Both the position numbers and the translations under genes were made by a program. This document shows positions 60,082-64,000 of a stretch of DNA of 64,000 bases, one piece after another (position 1 is the stretch's first letter; the number at the start of each line of letters is the position of its first letter). Origin of the DNA: DATBVX01 sp963695985 (GTDB taxonomy: Bacteria > Pseudomonadota > Gammaproteobacteria > Steroidobacterales > Steroidobacteraceae); the NCBI GenBank assembly GCA_963695985.1, contig CAVOIC010000009.1, forward strand, positions 186,001 to 250,000, given 5' to 3'. The notes below the pieces were generated by a model, which had not been told where the DNA came from, searched no databases, and saw only the letters and a program-made list of their open reading frames with translations.

Positions 60082-62948
60082 GAGCTCTTCCTGATGGCGA
60101 TGGTCTTGAGACGCGCCGTCTCCCGGCCGGTGTCTTCAGTGGCAGTGGCACGCAACGCGGCTTCGACGACTCCCCGCTGCTGTTCCTCGTGCATGTGGTG
60201 GATGCCGGTAGCGGGCGCGGCCGCGGGCGGGCGCCCTGCGTACAGCAGCTGTGCCTGGCGCGAGTTGAGCGGTCCCTGCAACCGGTGCCGGATCTGATAC
60301 CACGCACCCTGGTTTTGCGGCTCCTCCTGGCACCAGACGATCTCACGCGCGTTCGCGTAGTGATGCAAGACCGCCGCGTATTCGTCAGCCGGAAACGGAT
60401 ACAGCTGCTCGAGGCGCACGAGCGGAATGTCGCGCAGCTCGAGCGCGTTGCGTCGCTCGAGCAGGTCGAAGTAGACCTTGCCACTGCAGAACACAACCCG
60501 CTGCACCTGTCCCGCTGCGTGCTCCGCCGATTCGTCGATGACCGTGCGGAAATGGCCCTCGGTCAATTCCTTGAGCTGCGACACTGATTGCTTGTGGCGC
60601 AGCAGGCTCTTCGGCGTCATCACGATCAGCGGCTTGCGGAACGGGCGCACCATCTGCCGGCGCAGCATGTGGAACATCTGCGCCGGCGTCGAGGGCACGC
60701 ACACCTGCATGTTGTTCTCAGCGCACAACTGCAGGAAGCGCTCCAGGCGCGCCGAAGAATGTTCCGGTCCCTGCCCTTCGTAGCCGTGCGGCAGGAACAG
60801 CGTGAGTCCGCACAGCCGACCCCACTTCGCTTCACCCGAGCTGATAAACTGATCGATGATCACCTGCGCGCCGTTGGCAAAATCGCCGAACTGGCCTTCC
60901 CACACGTCCAGCGTATCCGGGTCGGTCGTCGCATAGCCGTACTCGAATCCCATCACCGCTTCTTCGGAGAGGACCGAGTCGATCACGGCGAAGCGCGTCT
61001 TGCGCTCCCCGACGTGCTGCAGCGGTATGAAGGTGTCGCCGCTACGCTGATCGTGCAGCACGGCGTGACGATGGAAGAACGTGCCGCGCGCGGTGTCCTG
61101 GCCGACGAGCCGTATCGGGTAGCCCTCGCTCAGCAGGCTCGCATACGCAAGCGTCTCAGCGCAGCCCCAGTCGAGAGGCAGATCGCCGCTCAGCATCCGC
61201 GCGCGGTTAGAGATCACCTGTGCGACGCGCGGGTGCAACGTGATTCCTTCGGGCACCGTGGTGAGGCGCTTGCCGAGCGCTCGCAGCTGGGGCAGCTCGA
61301 CTGCGGTGCGTACGCTTTCATACCAGTCCGCGCCGCGGTAGCGGCTCCAGTCGACCGTGTACTTGTTGCCGATCAGGCCCGGCGAGGCACGCGTCTGCGC
61401 CTTGCCTTCGTCCAGGCCGCGTCGATACTGCTCCACGATCTCGGCCGCTTCCTCCTCTCTAAGTAGCCCCTCGGCACTCAAGCGGTCGGCGTAAAGCTGG
61501 CGCGGGGTCGGATGCTTGCGAATCGTCTGGTACATCATCGGCTGCGTGGCCGCCGGTTCGTCCGCTTCGTTGTGACCGTGGCGCCGGTAGCAGACCAGAT
61601 CGATGACGATGTCCTTGTGGAAGCGCATGCGGTACTCGAGCGCGAGACGCGTCACGAGTACGACGGCTTCCGGATCGTCACCGTTCACGTGAAAGATCGG
61701 CGCCTCGATCATCTTGGCGACATCGCTCGGGTAGTGCGTGGAGCGGCAGTCGCGTGGATCGCTGGTGGTGAAGCCGATCTGGTTGTTGACGATGACGTGT
61801 AGCGTGCCGCCGGTATAGAACCCGCGTGCCTGCGACAGCTGCAGCGTCTCCATCACCACGCCCTGGCCCGCGAACGCGGCATCGCCGTGCATCAGCACCG
61901 GCAGGACCTTGTCGCCATCGCGGTCGCCACGGCGTTCCTGCCGCGCGCGCACCGAACCCTCTACGACTGGATCGACGACCTCGAGATGTGACGGATTGAA
62001 AGCCAGTGCCACGTGTACGTTGCCGCCAGGTGTCTTGAGATCCGCAGAGAATCCTTTGTGGTACTTGACGTCGCCCGAGCCCGTGCTCGCATCGTCGTCG
62101 TAGTGGCCTTCGAATTCGGAAAACAGGCTTGCTGGTGGCTTGCCGAGCAGGTTCACCAGGACGTTGAGACGACCGCGATGCGCCATGCCGAGCACGCACT
62201 CCTCCACGCCCCCCAGCCCGCCCTGCTGGATCAGGTCGTCGAGCAGCGGGATGAGACTGTCACCGCCCTCCAGCGAGAAGCGTTTCTGGCCCACGTACTT
62301 GGTGTGCAGGTAACGCTCGAGCCCTTCTGCCGCCGTGAGCTGCCAGAGAATGTTGCGCTTTTCTTCGGCGCTGAATTGATGCAGGACGCGCCCGTCCTGA
62401 AAGTGATCCTGCAGCCACAGACGCTCGTCGGAATCGGACACGTGCGCGAACTCGGCACCGATGGTGCCGCAATAGATGTGCCTCAGCTGCGCGAGGATGT
62501 CACGCAGCTTCATGAAGCGCGCGATCGCAGCCGTGCGACTGCCGGTGAAGAACTCCGAGTCGAGGTCCGCCTCCGAGAGCCCGAAATACTCGAGCTCCAG
62601 CACGCGCGGGACCGGGCGTTGCAGCAGGCCGAGCGGGTCGAGATTCGCGATCAGGTGGCCCCGGTTCGCATACACCTGGATCAGTCGTGAGACAGCGCCC
62701 TGTTTCGCGCTCGCTTCGTGGCTGTCGGTCGCCACGGCGCGTGGGCGCCGCGCTCGCTCGCGCAGCTCAGCGAGAATCGGGCCATGCGGAGTTTCACCGC
62801 CCGCCCCCAGGCGCGCGAAGTACTCCCGCCATTCGGGACTGACAGAGCCCGGATCGCGCACAAAGCTCTCATACAACGCTTCCACGAACGAAGCGTTGCC
62901 GCCGTACAGCGGAGTGCTCGCGTACTGTTCGCGCAGGGAGTCTGTCAT
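60078..62948 (-). CDS. sucA: 2-oxoglutarate dehydrogenase E1 component
   Basis: The 956-residue thiamine-diphosphate enzyme decarboxylates 2-oxoglutarate and succinylates the E2 lipoyl group. Landmarks include YGGNASFVEALYESF at the N-terminus, KRFSLEGGDSLIPLLDDLIQ, VLGMAHRGRLNVLVNLLGKP, LAFNPSHLEVVDPVVEGSVR, the ThDP motif with GDAAFAGQGVVMETLQLSQA and VNNQIGFTTSD, YRRHGHNEADEPAATQP, and FVPLQHV-type segments late on. The length is close to the E. coli enzyme (933). It heads the sucA-sucB-lpdA operon. Confidence 0.97.
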   Translation of the reverse strand: MTDSLREQYASTPLYGGNASFVEALYESFVRDPGSVSPEWREYFARLGAGGETPHGPILAELRERARRPRAVATDSHEASAKQGAVSRLIQVYANRGHLIANLDPLGLLQRPVPRVLELEYFGLSEADLDSEFFTGSRTAAIARFMKLRDILAQLRHIYCGTIGAEFAHVSDSDERLWLQDHFQDGRVLHQFSAEEKRNILWQLTAAEGLERYLHTKYVGQKRFSLEGGDSLIPLLDDLIQQGGLGGVEECVLGMAHRGRLNVLVNLLGKPPASLFSEFEGHYDDDASTGSGDVKYHKGFSADLKTPGGNVHVALAFNPSHLEVVDPVVEGSVRARQERRGDRDGDKVLPVLMHGDAAFAGQGVVMETLQLSQARGFYTGGTLHVIVNNQIGFTTSDPRDCRSTHYPSDVAKMIEAPIFHVNGDDPEAVVLVTRLALEYRMRFHKDIVIDLVCYRRHGHNEADEPAATQPMMYQTIRKHPTPRQLYADRLSAEGLLREEEAAEIVEQYRRGLDEGKAQTRASPGLIGNKYTVDWSRYRGADWYESVRTAVELPQLRALGKRLTTVPEGITLHPRVAQVISNRARMLSGDLPLDWGCAETLAYASLLSEGYPIRLVGQDTARGTFFHRHAVLHDQRSGDTFIPLQHVGERKTRFAVIDSVLSEEAVMGFEYGYATTDPDTLDVWEGQFGDFANGAQVIIDQFISSGEAKWGRLCGLTLFLPHGYEGQGPEHSSARLERFLQLCAENNMQVCVPSTPAQMFHMLRRQMVRPFRKPLIVMTPKSLLRHKQSVSQLKELTEGHFRTVIDESAEHAAGQVQRVVFCSGKVYFDLLERRNALELRDIPLVRLEQLYPFPADEYAAVLHHYANAREIVWCQEEPQNQGAWYQIRHRLQGPLNSRQAQLLYAGRPPAAAPATGIHHMHEEQQRGVVEAALRATATEDTGRETARLKTIAIRKSS

Positions 62949-63002
62949 CGCTTGAAAATCAACGGCCTGGGGCGAAATCGGGGTCGGTTAGTGTAGCCGA
63001 AC

Positions 63003-64000
63003 CTATATGACATCCCAAGGGTAGAGCCCCCGCCCAATCACCGCGGCCGCGATCGCCTCCACGGCCTCGTCTTCGTTGCGCTCGAAAGCGCGCACATTGC
63101 GGCTCATGCGGCGGCGCGCCTGACGCGTAAACGCGGTCGCGATCGCGTACACGTGCGCGGTCGCTCCCACGTCGGCCCTCGCAATCGTGTCCGCGCGCGA
63201 CAGGACACACAGGCCTACGAACAGGTCGATCGTCAGGTCCGCGATTCGCTTCTGCAGCGGCTGATGTTCCGCGATGTCCTTGCCGTACCTGCGTAGCGAC
63301 TCGTCGGTCACGCGCGCGAGCTCGGTGACATACTTTTCGTAGATGCGCGCCAATGGTCGCAGCGGCGGCGCCAGCCGGCGCATGATCCGGTCTCTGCCCA
63401 ATCCTGTGGCCTGCGTGAAGCGCCGCTCGGCATATCCGCTCAGCACGCCGAAACCCTTGATCGGTTCATTGAAGATCGAGTTCGCCGCCGCGCGCAACTC
63501 CGACAGCGAAGCGCCCACACCCTTGAGCCCGGAGAGTGCGATGTACAGGCGCAGGATCTCATTGGTGCCTTCGAAGATCGGCAGGATGCGGCAGTCACGC
63601 GCAGCCTGCTCGTAGGGGAACTCACGCATGAAACCGTTGCCGCCCGCGATCTGCAGCGCTTCGTACGCGGCGCGCTGCATCGCCTCGCTCGCGAACACTT
63701 TGCTGGCCGCAGCCTCGACCGAATAATCCTCGCAGCCCTCGTCGATGTAATGAGCAACCATCCAGACCGTGCTCTCGGCGGCGAAACAGTCCACCGTCAT
63801 CTGCGCGATCTTTTCGCGCACCAGGCCGTACTGCGCTATGGGCTTGCCGAACTGGCGGCGTTCCTGCGCCTGTCCGCTGGCTAGCTTGATCAACGACCTC
63901 ATCCCTCCGACCGCCCCTCCTCCCAGGCCGGTCCGGCCGTTGTTGAGGATGCTCATGGCCAACTTGAAACCCTTGCCGACCTCGCCCAGGACATTCCCGG
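63003..64000 (-). CDS. Acyl-CoA dehydrogenase with C-terminal extension (partial, cut by window edge)
   Basis: The visible 3' part codes for about 332 residues and stays open to the right edge (NVLGEVGKGFKLAMSILNNG), so the N-terminal FAD/substrate half lies outside. Present are the C-terminal domain motifs RQFGKPIAQYGLVREKIAQM, EALQIAGGNGFMREFPYEQA and RILPIFEGTNEILRLYIALS, with the catalytic Glu in that last segment. About 180 further helical residues follow, as in the very-long-chain (ACAD9/VLCAD-like) group. It oxidises acyl-CoAs to enoyl-CoAs in beta-oxidation; chain length is inferred from the extension. An ATG at 63962 is internal, not the start. Confidence 0.9.
   Translation of the reverse strand, partial: GNVLGEVGKGFKLAMSILNNGRTGLGGGAVGGMRSLIKLASGQAQERRQFGKPIAQYGLVREKIAQMTVDCFAAESTVWMVAHYIDEGCEDYSVEAAASKVFASEAMQRAAYEALQIAGGNGFMREFPYEQAARDCRILPIFEGTNEILRLYIALSGLKGVGASLSELRAAANSIFNEPIKGFGVLSGYAERRFTQATGLGRDRIMRRLAPPLRPLARIYEKYVTELARVTDESLRRYGKDIAEHQPLQKRIADLTIDLFVGLCVLSRADTIARADVGATAHVYAIATAFTRQARRRMSRNVRAFERNEDEAVEAIAAAVIGRGLYPWDVI

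Overview
The window is a GC-rich, densely packed bacterial chromosome segment with no phage, insertion sequence, integrase or CRISPR array that I can see. Gene content and order (yebC-ruvCAB-ybgC-tolQRAB-pal-cpoB-queEC, relA, sucAB-lpd, a leucine/isovalerate cluster, cysQ-cysD-cysNC, TonB proteins) point to a Gammaproteobacterium. It is probably a free-living member near the Steroidobacterales/Nevskiales/Xanthomonadales. That placement is inferred from gene families and was not computed.

Layout. 1-9.8 kb: a tandem alpha/beta-hydrolase protein that lacks both nucleophiles; a gene for a protein with two SPOR-like modules, behind a clear c-di-GMP-I riboswitch; a peroxiredoxin followed in frame by a beheaded GNAT acetyltransferase; a MarR/EamA-exporter pair with a strong operator palindrome; a WcaJ-type sugar-1-phosphate transferase; a pirin. 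8.8-18.3 kb: leucine/isovalerate degradation (isovaleryl-CoA dehydrogenase, both methylcrotonyl-CoA carboxylase subunits, HMG-CoA lyase) with a divergent GntR/FadR-type regulator and a fused enoyl-CoA hydratase/3-hydroxyacyl-CoA dehydrogenase. 18.3-21.9 kb: sulfate activation (cysQ, cysD, cysNC). 22-25 kb: an exported alpha-solenoid protein, a small EF-hand protein and a tandem universal stress protein. 25-27.7 kb: a translationally coupled operon for a Tat-signal protein, a 4-cresol-dehydrogenase-like flavoprotein and a cytochrome c. 28-33.4 kb: a Kef-type antiporter, then a coupled CFA-synthase-like methyltransferase, a DHCR24-like FAD oxidoreductase and an amidase, which may make mid-chain-methylated lipids. 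34-37.5 kb: a segment bounded by an intact tRNA-Lys and a direct-repeat copy of that tRNA's 3' end; it carries a GT4 glycosyltransferase, an LpxH-like phosphoesterase, diacylglycerol kinase and a methyltransferase tail. 37.5-43.3 kb: one-carbon genes (HTH-methyltransferase fusion, MTHFR homologue, purU, folD) and a broken metK. 43.3-52.7 kb: the preQ0/Tol-Pal/RuvABC/YebC run. 52.8-57.4 kb: relA and a REC-REC-TM-TonB fusion. 57.4-62.9 kb: 2-oxoglutarate dehydrogenase. The right edge cuts an acyl-CoA dehydrogenase.

The most interesting points are the riboswitch-controlled SPOR-like protein, the fusion of pseudo-receiver domains to TonB, and the C1 cluster. In the C1 cluster an HTH-methyltransferase fusion is transcribed from a promoter covered by inverted repeats that it may itself read. 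The lipid-methylation operon and the PCMH-like operon with a Tat-signal partner are also worth attention.
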